From the NCBI GenBank assembly GCA_036001225.1, contig DASYUM010000042.1:1-10998 (forward strand): a stretch of 10,998 nucleotides of DNA, in the 5' to 3' direction. Numbering within the stretch: the stretch's first letter is position 1; every line of letters starts with the position of its first letter. Under the pieces are notes generated by a model, which worked only from the letters and a program-made list of their open reading frames with translations, was not told where the DNA came from and did no database searches. The translations under genes were made by a program, and so were the position numbers. The stretch is from DASYUM01 sp036001225. Lineage in GTDB: Bacteria; Methylomirabilota; Methylomirabilia; Rokubacteriales; DASRDR01. This document shows, one piece after another, positions 1 through 6,317 of the stretch.

Positions 1-218
1 CGCTGGCCCGGGGCGGCTACATGAGCGGGGCGGCCGCCGAGGTCGCCAGGCGCCACGGCCGGACGCCGCGTCAGGTCGCCCTCAACTTCCTGACCCGGCG
101 CCCGGCCCTCTTCACGATCCCGAAGGCGAGCCGCCCGGACCACGTCCGGGAGAACGCGGCGGCGCTCGACTTCGCGCTGACGGAGGCGGACCTCCGGGCC
201 ATCGGCGCCGCGTTCTGA
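1..218 (+). CDS. Aldo/keto reductase, C-terminal fragment (5' end outside window)
   Basis: This is the last ~72 codons of a gene that begins before the window; the first complete codon is at position 3 and the TGA stop is at 216-218. The translation has the hallmarks of the C-terminus of the aldo/keto reductase family: a helix ending in 'TPRQVALNFL', the beta-strand 'FTIPKASRPDHVRENAAAL' whose Lys, Ser, Arg and Asn normally hold the NADP 2'-phosphate and adenine, and the closing 'LTEADLRAI' helix. Family members are cytoplasmic TIM-barrel enzymes that reduce aldehydes or ketones with NADPH. The catalytic Asp-Tyr-Lys-His set lies upstream and cannot be inspected, so the substrate cannot be named. 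The ATG at 21 lies inside the family fold and is an internal Met, not the start. A 35-bp gap to the FKBP gene allows co-transcription. Confidence 0.88.
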   Translation, partial: LARGGYMSGAAAEVARRHGRTPRQVALNFLTRRPALFTIPKASRPDHVRENAAALDFALTEADLRAIGAAF

Positions 219-253
219 TCGGCCAGTGGCCGACGCCGAAAAGGAGCCCCGGC

Positions 254-610
254 ATGGATGAGCGCGTAACCAGCACGGCCTCGGGCCTGCGCTACGTCGA
301 CCTCGTGGAGGGCACGGGGGCCAGTCCGGCGGCCGGGGATCAGGTGGAGGTCCACTACACGGGCTGGCTCGAGGACGGCACCAAGTTCGACAGCTCGGTC
401 GATCGCCGCCAGCCCTTCGTGTTCCCCCTGGGTCTCGGCCGCGTCATCAAGGGCTGGGACGAGGGGGTCGCGACCATGCGGACCGGCGGCCGCCGCCGGC
501 TGATCATCCCCGCCCACCTGGGCTACGGCGACCGCGGCGCCGGCCGCGCGATCCCGCCCGGGGCGACCCTGGTCTTCGAGGTGGAGCTACTCCGGATCAG
601 CCCCCGCTGA
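254..610 (+). CDS. FKBP-type peptidyl-prolyl cis-trans isomerase, small cytoplasmic
   Basis: A 118-residue protein that is one FKBP domain with no signal peptide or membrane segment, so it should act in the cytoplasm as a proline isomerase and folding helper. The fold is complete: 'VEVHYTGWLEDGTKFDSS' (31-48), 'GLGRVIKGWDEGV' (60-72), 'GGRRRLIIPAHLGYGDRG' (78-95) and 'IPPGATLVFEVELL' (100-113). Residues that line the active pocket in FKBP12 are present: Tyr35, Phe45, Asp46, Val64, Ile65, Trp68, Tyr91 and Phe108. The chosen ATG has an AAGGAG Shine-Dalgarno at 241-246, seven bases away. Its length is close to that of the single-domain FKBPs (~110-120 residues). It probably shares a transcript with the upstream aldo/keto reductase. 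A strong GC hairpin starts three bases after the stop. Confidence 0.95.
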   Translation: MDERVTSTASGLRYVDLVEGTGASPAAGDQVEVHYTGWLEDGTKFDSSVDRRQPFVFPLGLGRVIKGWDEGVATMRTGGRRRLIIPAHLGYGDRGAGRAIPPGATLVFEVELLRISPR

Positions 611-612
611 AG

Positions 613-632
613 CGGCCGGGCACTCCCGGCCG
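613..632 (+). terminator. Possible terminator hairpin after FKBP gene
   Basis: A perfect 8-bp stem (613-620 with 625-632, CGGCCGGG/CCCGGCCG) and a CACT loop lie directly after the FKBP stop codon. No T-run follows, so this is not a classical intrinsic terminator. It could be a U-less terminator, a transcript-stabilising 3' hairpin, or chance in GC-rich DNA. Confidence 0.4.
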
Positions 633-744
633 GCCGCGAGGCGTCGCGCCGCTCAACCCTCCCCGAAGAGGTCGATGATCCGGAAGTGCTGGGAGCGGAT
701 CGCCGCGCGGCTCGGTCGGGACGAAGCGGAGACGTCACGGGCCG

Positions 745-753
745 TGGTATGAT
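745..753 (+). promoter_or_regulatory. Extended -10 promoter for the SDR gene, near-leaderless
   Basis: TGG-TATGAT at 745-753 matches the extended -10 consensus (TGn followed by a 5/6 match to TATAAT). Only eight bases separate it from the ATG at 762. Transcription should therefore start at or within a couple of bases of the start codon. No -35-like hexamer is seen at 16-18 bp upstream, which an extended -10 can tolerate. No Shine-Dalgarno sequence precedes the ATG, as expected for a leaderless message. Confidence 0.5.
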
Positions 754-761
754 CCGCGCCG

Positions 762-1595
762 ATGGCCGGCAGCCGACCGCTGGAGGGGCAGGTCGCCTGG
801 GTCACGGGATCCTCGCGCGGGCTGGGCCGGGCGATGGCCACCCATCTCGGCCGGCTCGGCGCCGCGGTGGCGGTGCACGGCACGACCCTGACCTCGGCGC
901 GTGCCTTCGGCGAGGCGGAGTCTCTCGAGCAAGTGGCCCGTGACGTGGCGGCCGAGACGGGGAGCCGGGTCGTCGCGGTCTGGGCGGACCTCACCGATCC
1001 GACGGCGGTGAAGGCGGCGGCCGCCCAGATCCGGGCGGCGCTCGGGCCGATCGACATCCTGGTGAACAATGCCGGAGGCGACATCGGGCCGGCCGGCGCC
1101 ATGGGCCCGCGAGGCGGCAAGCCCGAGCAGAACGACTGCGTGTTCATCTCCGTCGAGGACCTCCGGGCCGTTCTGGATCGCAATCTCTTGTCGTGCATCC
1201 TGGTCTGTCGCGAGGTGGTGCCCGAGATGATGGAACGGCGCGCGGGCCGCATCGTGAACATCGGCAGTGTGGCCGGGCTCTCCGGCCGGGCCCAGGGCGC
1301 GATGTACGCCACCGCCAAGGCCGCGGTGCACGAGTACACGCGGTGTCTGGCCGCGCAGCTCCGCGTCTTCGATATCCCCGTCAACTGCGTCGCCCCGGGC
1401 GGGACGCTCTCGCCGCGCTTCCTGGCCACCGGCCAGGCGGATCCCGGGGTCCTGGAGAAGGGCGACGTGCTGGAAGGGTACGGGCGAGCCGAGGACATCG
1501 CCCGAGCCGTCGAGTTCTTCGTGACTGCGGCCGGCCGTCACGTCTCGGGCCAGGTCCTCCGGGTCGACGGCGGCGAGCAGACCTGGCCGGCCTGA
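762..1595 (+). CDS. Short-chain dehydrogenase/reductase (SDR) family oxidoreductase
   Basis: A 277-residue soluble NAD(P)-dependent oxidoreductase of the classical SDR type. The Rossmann cofactor motif is TGSSRGLG (15-22), the structural NNAG is at 102-105, and the catalytic set is Asn141, Ser169, Tyr182 and Lys186 (YATAK). The family C-terminus 'SGQVLRVDGG' is at 262-271. The stretch between NNAG and the catalytic Asn is 35 residues, about ten more than in FabG-like enzymes, and includes a Gly/Pro-rich loop (106-127) beside the active site that may shape the substrate pocket. The substrate cannot be read from sequence; FabG-like or sugar/alcohol dehydrogenase activities are both possible. 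The ATG is fixed by an in-frame TGA at 750-752 just upstream. The gene stands alone and converges on the permease gene with 22 bp between stops. Confidence 0.93.
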   Translation: MAGSRPLEGQVAWVTGSSRGLGRAMATHLGRLGAAVAVHGTTLTSARAFGEAESLEQVARDVAAETGSRVVAVWADLTDPTAVKAAAAQIRAALGPIDILVNNAGGDIGPAGAMGPRGGKPEQNDCVFISVEDLRAVLDRNLLSCILVCREVVPEMMERRAGRIVNIGSVAGLSGRAQGAMYATAKAAVHEYTRCLAAQLRVFDIPVNCVAPGGTLSPRFLATGQADPGVLEKGDVLEGYGRAEDIARAVEFFVTAAGRHVSGQVLRVDGGEQTWPA

Positions 1596-1612
1596 GGGCG
1601 ACGGGACCGCCC
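1596..1612. terminator. Weak hairpin between convergent SDR and permease genes
   Basis: The 22-bp gap between the convergent stops holds a 5-bp GC stem (GGGCG 1596-1600, CGCCC 1608-1612) with a 7-base loop. It can form on either transcript. There is no T-run on either strand, so its role as a shared terminator is only suggested by position. Confidence 0.22.
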
Positions 1613-1617
1613 GCGGG

Positions 1618-2478
1618 TCAGCTCGCGGAGCGGGGGTCGAGCGCGTCACGGACGGCGTCGCCCAGGAAGTTCAGCCCCAGCACGGTCACGAACAGCGCGG
1701 CGCCCGGCCCGAAGACGATCCAGGGGGCCTGCTGGAGGTAGCCGCGGCCGGCGTTGATCATGCTGCCCCAGGAGGCCTCCGGTGGCTGGATGCCAAGCCC
1801 CAGGAACGAGAGCGAGGCCTCGGCGAGGATGGCGAACGCCACGCTCAGCGACGCCTGGACCACGATCGGCGTGGCCGCGTTCGGCAGCACGTGGCGCCAG
1901 GCGATCCGCCAGCCGGGCGCCCCCAGTCCACGCGCGGCGTCGACGTATTCGCGGGCCTTGATGGTCAGCACCTGGCCCCGCATCAGTCGCGCGAAGGTGG
2001 GAGTGTAGACCACGCCCAGGGCGATCAGGACGCCGGTCAGGTCCGCCCCGAGCACGGCGCCGAGAGCCAGCGCCAGCACCAGCGGCGGGAAGGAGAGGAC
2101 GGCGTCCATCAGCCGCATCACCAGCCCGTCGGTCCGCCCGCCCCAGTAGCCGGCCACCAGGCCCAGCAGGCTGCCGGCCACCGTCGCCATGGCCACCGAG
2201 ACGAAGCCGGCGACCAGCGAGATCCGCGTGCCCCAGATCACGCGCGAGAGCACGTCGCGCCCGATGTTGTCGGTCCCCAGGAGGTGAGCCCGACCCGGCC
2301 GGGCCAGGCTGTTGCCGAGCTCCTGCTTGAGCGGGTCGTAGGGCGCCAGCAGCGGCGCCAGCACCGCCACCCCCAGCGTCACCAGCATCACCACCGCCCC
2401 GAACGGCGCCAGCCGGGCACTGGCCGCGCGGCGCAGCAGCATCCAGCGCCGCACCCGGACCGGCCGGGCGGCCGCCAT
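1618..2478 (-). CDS. ABC transporter permease, DppC/OppC-like
   Basis: A 286-residue inner-membrane permease of the peptide/nickel/opine ABC importer class. It has an N-terminal cytoplasmic stretch rich in Arg, a first helix at about 27-46, then the OppC signature 'HLLGTDNIGRDVLSRV' (66-80). About five further helices follow (~86-110, 128-152, 155-170, 203-228, 252-275). The cytoplasmic EAA loop that docks on the ATPase is clear at 177-200 ('EYVDAARGLGAPGWR...LPN'). The ATG at 2478 is 28 bp beyond the stop of the upstream permease gene; no good Shine-Dalgarno is seen, so translation may be coupled. It forms a heterodimeric channel with the DppB-like subunit. It is the last gene of the operon, and no ATPase gene follows. 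The substrate is set by the binding protein and is unknown. Confidence 0.95.
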   Translation of the reverse strand: MAAARPVRVRRWMLLRRAASARLAPFGAVVMLVTLGVAVLAPLLAPYDPLKQELGNSLARPGRAHLLGTDNIGRDVLSRVIWGTRISLVAGFVSVAMATVAGSLLGLVAGYWGGRTDGLVMRLMDAVLSFPPLVLALALGAVLGADLTGVLIALGVVYTPTFARLMRGQVLTIKAREYVDAARGLGAPGWRIAWRHVLPNAATPIVVQASLSVAFAILAEASLSFLGLGIQPPEASWGSMINAGRGYLQQAPWIVFGPGAALFVTVLGLNFLGDAVRDALDPRSAS

Positions 2479-2506
2479 CGCCGGACGCGGAACGGCCGAC
2501 GCTTGC

Positions 2507-3451
2507 TCAGCGATATCTGATCCTCGGGTCGAGCCAGCCGTAGACCAGGTCGACCACCAGGTTCGACAGGATGAAGCCGATGGCGATCAGCAGGACCACG
2601 CCCTGGACCAGCGGGTAGTCCCGCGCGAAGACGGCATCCACGACCAGACGGCCGACCCCCGGCAGGGCGAACACGTACTCGGTGATCACGGCGCCGCCGA
2701 TCAGCGTCCCGAGCTGGAGCCCGAGCAAGGTGACGACCGGGATCAAGCTGTTCTTGAGCGCGTGGCGACGGAGGACCATCCGCTCGGACAGCCCCTTGGC
2801 CCGGGCGGTGCGGACGTAGTCCTCGGCCAGCGCCTCGAGCAAGCTGGAGCGCAAGGTCCGCGTGATCACGGCGGCCAGCGCCAGGCCCAGGGTGATGGCC
2901 GGCAGCGTGAGCGAACGCAGTCCGTTCAGCGGCTCCTCGAAGGGATCGGTGTAGCCGGAGACCGGCAGCCAGCGGAGCGTCACGCCGAAGAAGAAGATCA
3001 GCAGGAGGGCAACGAGGAAATTCGGCATGCAGATCCCGAACAGCGCGAACGTGGTGCCGACGCCATCGACCGGCGTGTTGCGGCGAGCGGCCGAGACGAT
3101 CCCGACGGGGAACGCCACCAGCAGCGCGATGGTCATCGCGAACACCGCGAGCTGCAGGCTGGGCCGGATGCGGCGGCCGACGTTCTCGATGACCGGCTCG
3201 CGATTGCGGATGGAGCGCCCGAGGTCGCCCTGCAGGAGCCGTCCCATCCAGGCCACGTACTGGACGGGGATCGGCTGATCCAGCCCGAGCTCCCGCCGGA
3301 GGGTCGCCTTCACCGTGGCGTCCACCGACTCCGCCATCATGGCGTCGATCGGATCCCCCGGCGTCAGGTGAATCAGCGCGAACACGCCGGCGGTGACGAG
3401 CAGCAGGACCGGGATGGTCGCGATCAGGCGGCGGAGGACGAAGCGGCCCAC
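2507..3451 (-). CDS. ABC transporter permease, DppB/OppB-like (GTG start)
   Basis: A 314-residue inner-membrane permease, the usual partner of DppC-type subunits. The first helix begins at once ('FVLRRLIATIPVLLLVTAGV', 4-23). It is followed by the family's 'HLTPGDP' (28-34) and the periplasmic segment with 'LGLDQPIPVQYVAW' (55-68). Further helices lie at about 100-121, 133-156, 183-200, 236-256 and 282-304. The EAA loop is 'EDYVRTARAKGLSER' (210-224) and the C-terminus 'YGWLDPRIRY' is typical of the family. The start is GTG at 3451-3449, chosen because it gives the canonical N-terminus; no nearby in-frame ATG or clear Shine-Dalgarno is visible. It lies 74 bp after the binding-protein gene and 28 bp before the second permease gene, in the same orientation. 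Confidence 0.95.
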   Translation of the reverse strand: MGRFVLRRLIATIPVLLLVTAGVFALIHLTPGDPIDAMMAESVDATVKATLRRELGLDQPIPVQYVAWMGRLLQGDLGRSIRNREPVIENVGRRIRPSLQLAVFAMTIALLVAFPVGIVSAARRNTPVDGVGTTFALFGICMPNFLVALLLIFFFGVTLRWLPVSGYTDPFEEPLNGLRSLTLPAITLGLALAAVITRTLRSSLLEALAEDYVRTARAKGLSERMVLRRHALKNSLIPVVTLLGLQLGTLIGGAVITEYVFALPGVGRLVVDAVFARDYPLVQGVVLLIAIGFILSNLVVDLVYGWLDPRIRYR

Positions 3452-3472
3452 GATGAGGGATCGTCGGTCAGC

Positions 3473-3493
3473 GGTCGGCCGTCCGGGCCGGCC
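3473..3493 (-). other. Intercistronic hairpin between binding protein and permease genes
   Basis: On the mRNA (minus) strand an 8-position GC stem with one A-C mismatch (GGCCGGCC/GGCCGACC) and a CGGAC loop lies between the binding-protein stop and the permease start. Hairpins at this place in ABC importer operons often stabilise the upstream message or reduce read-through, giving more binding protein than channel. That role is inferred here from position only. Confidence 0.35.
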
Positions 3494-3525
3494 TCAGGGC
3501 GAAGGAATGCGATCCCGCGCCCGCC

Positions 3526-5121
3526 CTACTTCAGCCACACGTCCTTGAACCGCATCATCCCGTCCGGGATCGGCTCGTAGCCCTGGACCTTCGGGCTGAA
3601 GGCCTTGGGCTCGATGGGGTGGACGATGAACACCTCCGGCAGCTCCTCGTGGAGGATCCGCGTGAGCTCGCTGTAGAGCTTCTTCCGCTCGGCGCGGTCG
3701 GAGACCTCGCGGGTCTTGTCCAGGATCGCATCGATCCGCGGGTTGGAGATGCCGGACCAGTTGAGCGAAATGCCCTGGGCGGTCTTGAAGAACTGGAAGG
3801 TGTTGCCGTCGGGATCCGGCCGGCCGCTCCACTGGTAGTTGATCAGGTCGAAGTTCTTGTTGTTGCCGTCCGTGAGCAGGGCGGCCGAGTCCACCAGCTT
3901 GATCTTCATGGTGATGCCGGCCTCGGCCAGCTGGGCCTGCATCACCTCGGCCTCCTGGACGTTGATGGGAATGTTGTTGGTCGTGATGCTGAAGGTGAAG
4001 CCGCTCGGCTGGCCGCCCTCGGCCAGCTTGGCCCTGGCCCTGGCCAGGTCCCGCTTGACCGGCGGGATCGTGCTGTCGTAGGCCCAGCTGGTCGGCGGGA
4101 TCGGGCCGTTGGACGGGACCCCGACGTTCAGCCAGACGCCCTTCACGATCTGCTCGATGTCCAGCGCGTAGGCGACCGCCTGGCGCAGCGCCTTGTTGTT
4201 GAACGGTGGCCTGGTGTGGTTGAGCATGTAGCCGAAGGAGGCCAGCGACGGCACGTCCACCACGACCATGCTCCGGTCCGCCTTGGCCGCCGCCACGTCG
4301 CGCGGCTGGATGTAATCGATCACGTCGATCTCGCCGGTCTGCAGGCTCTGCAGCTTGACCGTGTCGTCCGGGATCGGGCGGTAGCGGATCTGGTCGAGGT
4401 AGGGCCCGCCGTCCTTGTTCCAGTAGGCATCGTTGCGCTTGAGCAGGATGTGGTCGTCCTTCACCCACTCGATGAACTGGAACGGCCCGGTGCCGGCGCC
4501 CTTGGCGTTGCGCTCGAAGTCCGGGCCACGCTCCTGGACGACCTTGGGCGACACCATCATGCCGGCCCGATCGGTCAGCGTGGCCAGCAACGCGGCGTCC
4601 GGTCGCCGCAGGTTGAGCTTGACGGTGTAGGCGTCGACCACGTCGACCGACTCGATGTTGGCGACCTCCCCCTTGCGGACCGACTTCGGCTCCGTCTTCA
4701 TGCGGGTGAAATTGAACTTGGCGACTTCGGCGTTGAAGTCGGTGCCGTCGTGGAACTTCACCCCCCGGCGCAACTTGAAGACCAGCGTCTTCGGATCCGG
4801 CTGCTGCCAGGACTCGGCCAGGCCGGGCTTGACGCCGAGCTTGACGTCCAGGACCACCAGCGGCTCGTAGAGATTGTGGTAAACCTGGCGATCGATCTTG
4901 CTGCCCGACAGGTGGGGATCCATGGTGGCCGCCTCGATGTAGAAGCCGACCCGCAGGGTGCCGCCCTTCTTGGGGGCCGACCCCGGCTGGGCCGAGGCGG
5001 CCGGCACCCACCGGGGCCCGCCCACCAGCGGGGCCAGCCCGCCGGAGGCGACCGCGCACCACTGCAGGAAGCCGCGGCGGGAGAGGGCTCGGGGGCTCAG
5101 ATCCGGTTCACTCGATGCCAT
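3526..5121 (-). CDS. ABC transporter substrate-binding protein, peptide/nickel/opine family (SBP_bac_5), Tat signal
   Basis: A 531-residue secreted solute-binding protein. The N-terminus carries a twin-arginine signal: SRRGFLQ at 14-20, a hydrophobic stretch ~21-34, and a likely cleavage after Ala44 (ASA|Q). No lipobox surrounds Cys22, so it should be soluble in the periplasm or loosely associated rather than a lipoprotein. The mature part follows the family: 'GGTLRVGF' (53-60), the 'DPHL...YHNLYEPL' segment (68-88), and the signature 'KTLVFKLRRGVKFHDGTDFN' (111-130). Later come 'GTGPFQFIEW' and, near the end, 'RKKLYSELTRILHEELPEV'. It delivers ligand to the two downstream permeases. Ligands of this family include di- and oligopeptides, opines, nickel chelates and sugars; the sequence does not say which. 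The ATG has AAGGAG (5135-5130) eight bases upstream and a TTGACA promoter. Confidence 0.95.
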   Translation of the reverse strand: MASSEPDLSPRALSRRGFLQWCAVASGGLAPLVGGPRWVPAASAQPGSAPKKGGTLRVGFYIEAATMDPHLSGSKIDRQVYHNLYEPLVVLDVKLGVKPGLAESWQQPDPKTLVFKLRRGVKFHDGTDFNAEVAKFNFTRMKTEPKSVRKGEVANIESVDVVDAYTVKLNLRRPDAALLATLTDRAGMMVSPKVVQERGPDFERNAKGAGTGPFQFIEWVKDDHILLKRNDAYWNKDGGPYLDQIRYRPIPDDTVKLQSLQTGEIDVIDYIQPRDVAAAKADRSMVVVDVPSLASFGYMLNHTRPPFNNKALRQAVAYALDIEQIVKGVWLNVGVPSNGPIPPTSWAYDSTIPPVKRDLARARAKLAEGGQPSGFTFSITTNNIPINVQEAEVMQAQLAEAGITMKIKLVDSAALLTDGNNKNFDLINYQWSGRPDPDGNTFQFFKTAQGISLNWSGISNPRIDAILDKTREVSDRAERKKLYSELTRILHEELPEVFIVHPIEPKAFSPKVQGYEPIPDGMMRFKDVWLK

Positions 5122-5129
5122 CGTCGGAT

Positions 5130-5144
5130 CTCCTTCCCTGAAGG
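5130..5144 (-). promoter_or_regulatory. Ribosome-binding site partly inside a small leader hairpin
   Basis: AAGGAG (5135-5130) is the Shine-Dalgarno of the binding-protein gene, eight bases from its ATG. The bases before it form CCTTC-AGG-GAAGG on the mRNA?s own strand (5144-5132), so the 3' arm covers part of the Shine-Dalgarno. The 5-bp stem is weak, and any translational control is speculative. Confidence 0.4.
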
Positions 5145-5177
5145 TCCCGGGGGGCGGCGTGTTTGGCCAGCGAGCCG

Positions 5178-5207
5178 AGTATTGCGAGAGCGGGAGCCCC
5201 CTGTCAA
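5178..5207 (-). promoter_or_regulatory. Sigma-70-type promoter of the ABC transporter operon
   Basis: A perfect -35 box TTGACA (5207-5202) and an AATACT -10 (5183-5178, 4/6 match) are separated by 18 bp. Transcription should start near 5171, giving a ~50-nt leader before the binding-protein ATG at 5121. It is the only good promoter seen in the 135-bp gap. Confidence 0.6.
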
Positions 5208-5256
5208 TGGCCCGATCGGCCGGGGCGCGGGCGGCCGGGCGAGGGGCGGCGGCTCG

Positions 5257-6228
5257 TCAGGTCACGACGTTCTGGGGTCGGCCCTCCAGGAAGGCGATGA
5301 CGTTGTCGACGACGCCCGCGTTGAGGAGCTCCAGCCCCTCGGGCGTCTGATCGGCGTTGTGGGGCGTCAGCACGACCTGCTCGCAGCCGAGGATCGGATG
5401 GTCGGCCGGCAGCGGCTCCTGGTCGAACACGTCCAGGGCGGCGGCGCCGAGGTGCCCCGACCGGAGCGCCGCCACCAGCGCCGCCTCGTCGACGACCGCC
5501 CCCCGCGCGGTGTTCACCAGGATGGCGCCCCGCTTCATGAGGCCGAGCTCGCGAGCCCCGATGAGCCCGCGGCTCTCGGGCGTCAGCCGCACGTGGAGGC
5601 TCACGACGTCGGCCGCTCGGAGCAGCTCGTCGAGGGCCAGGAAGCGGACGCCGAGCGCCGCCGCCCGCTCGGGCGTGGGCGTGAACGTCCAGGCCACGAT
5701 GTCCATGCCGAGGGCCTGGCCGAGCCGCGCCATGGCGGCGCCGATGCTTCCGGTGCCGACGATCCCGAGGGTCTTCCCGCGTAGATAGACGTTGTCGATC
5801 TGCGTCTTCCAGCGGCCCGCCTTGAGCTGGGCCGTCTGGAAGTAGGCGCGCTTGGCCGCGGCCAGCATCAGGCCGAAGGCGTGCTCGGCCACGATGGGGG
5901 CCGTCCGGCCCGGGATGTTGCACACCACGATCCCGAGCTCGCGGGCGGCCCGGAGGTCGAAGGCGTCGGTCCCGATGCCGCACACCGTGGCCATGCGGAG
6001 CCGGGGCAGGGCCCGCAAGGCCTCGGCCGGCCACTTCACGGCGCCCCGGGTGTTCACGAGACAGACGGCGTCCTTGGCGCGCGCGATCTGCTCCTCGAGC
6101 GTGCGGGGCCGGTCGGTGTAGAGGGCGACGTCTCCGTAGCGCTCGAGCCGCGTGAGCTCGGCCGAGCCCTGGATCTGCGGCGGGTCGTCTCCCGGCACGA
6201 CGATGGTGACTCGCTCGCCCGTGGTCAT
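5257..6228 (-). CDS. NAD(P)-dependent D-2-hydroxyacid dehydrogenase
   Basis: A 323-residue soluble enzyme of the D-isomer-specific 2-hydroxyacid dehydrogenase family, related to phosphoglycerate dehydrogenase and glyoxylate/hydroxypyruvate reductases. The Rossmann motif GTGSIG is at 158-163. The catalytic residues are Arg242 (NTARG), Glu271 (DQEP) and His290 (TPHNAD). At the end of the second nucleotide-fold strand, where NAD enzymes usually have Asp, the sequence reads 'VAWTFTP' (Thr181). Cofactor choice is therefore uncertain. The frame stays open far upstream through the antisense-like shadow of the transporter gene, but the ATG at 6228 is fixed by GGAGGGAG (6243-6236) seven bases before it and by the family N-terminus. 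It follows the DMT transporter by 89 bp and may be co-transcribed with it. The 2-hydroxyacid substrate is unknown. Confidence 0.92.
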   Translation of the reverse strand: MTTGERVTIVVPGDDPPQIQGSAELTRLERYGDVALYTDRPRTLEEQIARAKDAVCLVNTRGAVKWPAEALRALPRLRMATVCGIGTDAFDLRAARELGIVVCNIPGRTAPIVAEHAFGLMLAAAKRAYFQTAQLKAGRWKTQIDNVYLRGKTLGIVGTGSIGAAMARLGQALGMDIVAWTFTPTPERAAALGVRFLALDELLRAADVVSLHVRLTPESRGLIGARELGLMKRGAILVNTARGAVVDEAALVAALRSGHLGAAALDVFDQEPLPADHPILGCEQVVLTPHNADQTPEGLELLNAGVVDNVIAFLEGRPQNVVT

Positions 6229-6235
6229 CGAGTGG

Positions 6236-6243
6236 CTCCCTCC
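6236..6243 (-). promoter_or_regulatory. Shine-Dalgarno deciding the dehydrogenase start
   Basis: GGAGGGAG on the minus strand, seven bases from the ATG at 6228-6226. It selects this start within a reading frame that is open for more than 1 kb further upstream. Confidence 0.75.
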
Positions 6244-6275
6244 GGGTCTGCGCCGGGTGGCGCGGTTGGTGCGGC

Positions 6276-6281
6276 TGTCAA
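6276..6281 (-). promoter_or_regulatory. Possible -35 element upstream of dehydrogenase
   Basis: TTGACA followed by G, as in the other two minus-strand promoters here, lies 47 bp before the dehydrogenase ATG. The bases at the -10 distance (ACCCGG) do not resemble TATAAT, so an independent promoter is uncertain. Confidence 0.25.
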
Positions 6282-6317
6282 CGTAGCACGACGCGGCGGG
6301 CGGCGGAAGGACACGGC

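Noticed and set aside
735..1649. A 304-codon open frame antisense to the SDR gene.
   Set aside because: Its translation lacks recognisable structure, while the SDR frame has all catalytic motifs.
5034..5069. Cys22 of the binding protein as a lipoprotein attachment site.
   Set aside because: The surrounding LQWC does not fit a lipobox, whereas an ASA|Q signal peptidase I site follows.
5218..5236. A 5-bp GC hairpin with a 9-base loop after the dehydrogenase stop as terminator.
   Set aside because: The stem is short and lacks a T-run; such pairings are frequent by chance in this composition.
3619..5784. A 721-codon open frame on the plus strand, opposite the binding protein and dehydrogenase.
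   Set aside because: It runs antisense to two well-supported genes, has low-complexity Arg/Gly/Leu/Val composition and no family motif; long antisense frames are expected at this GC content.
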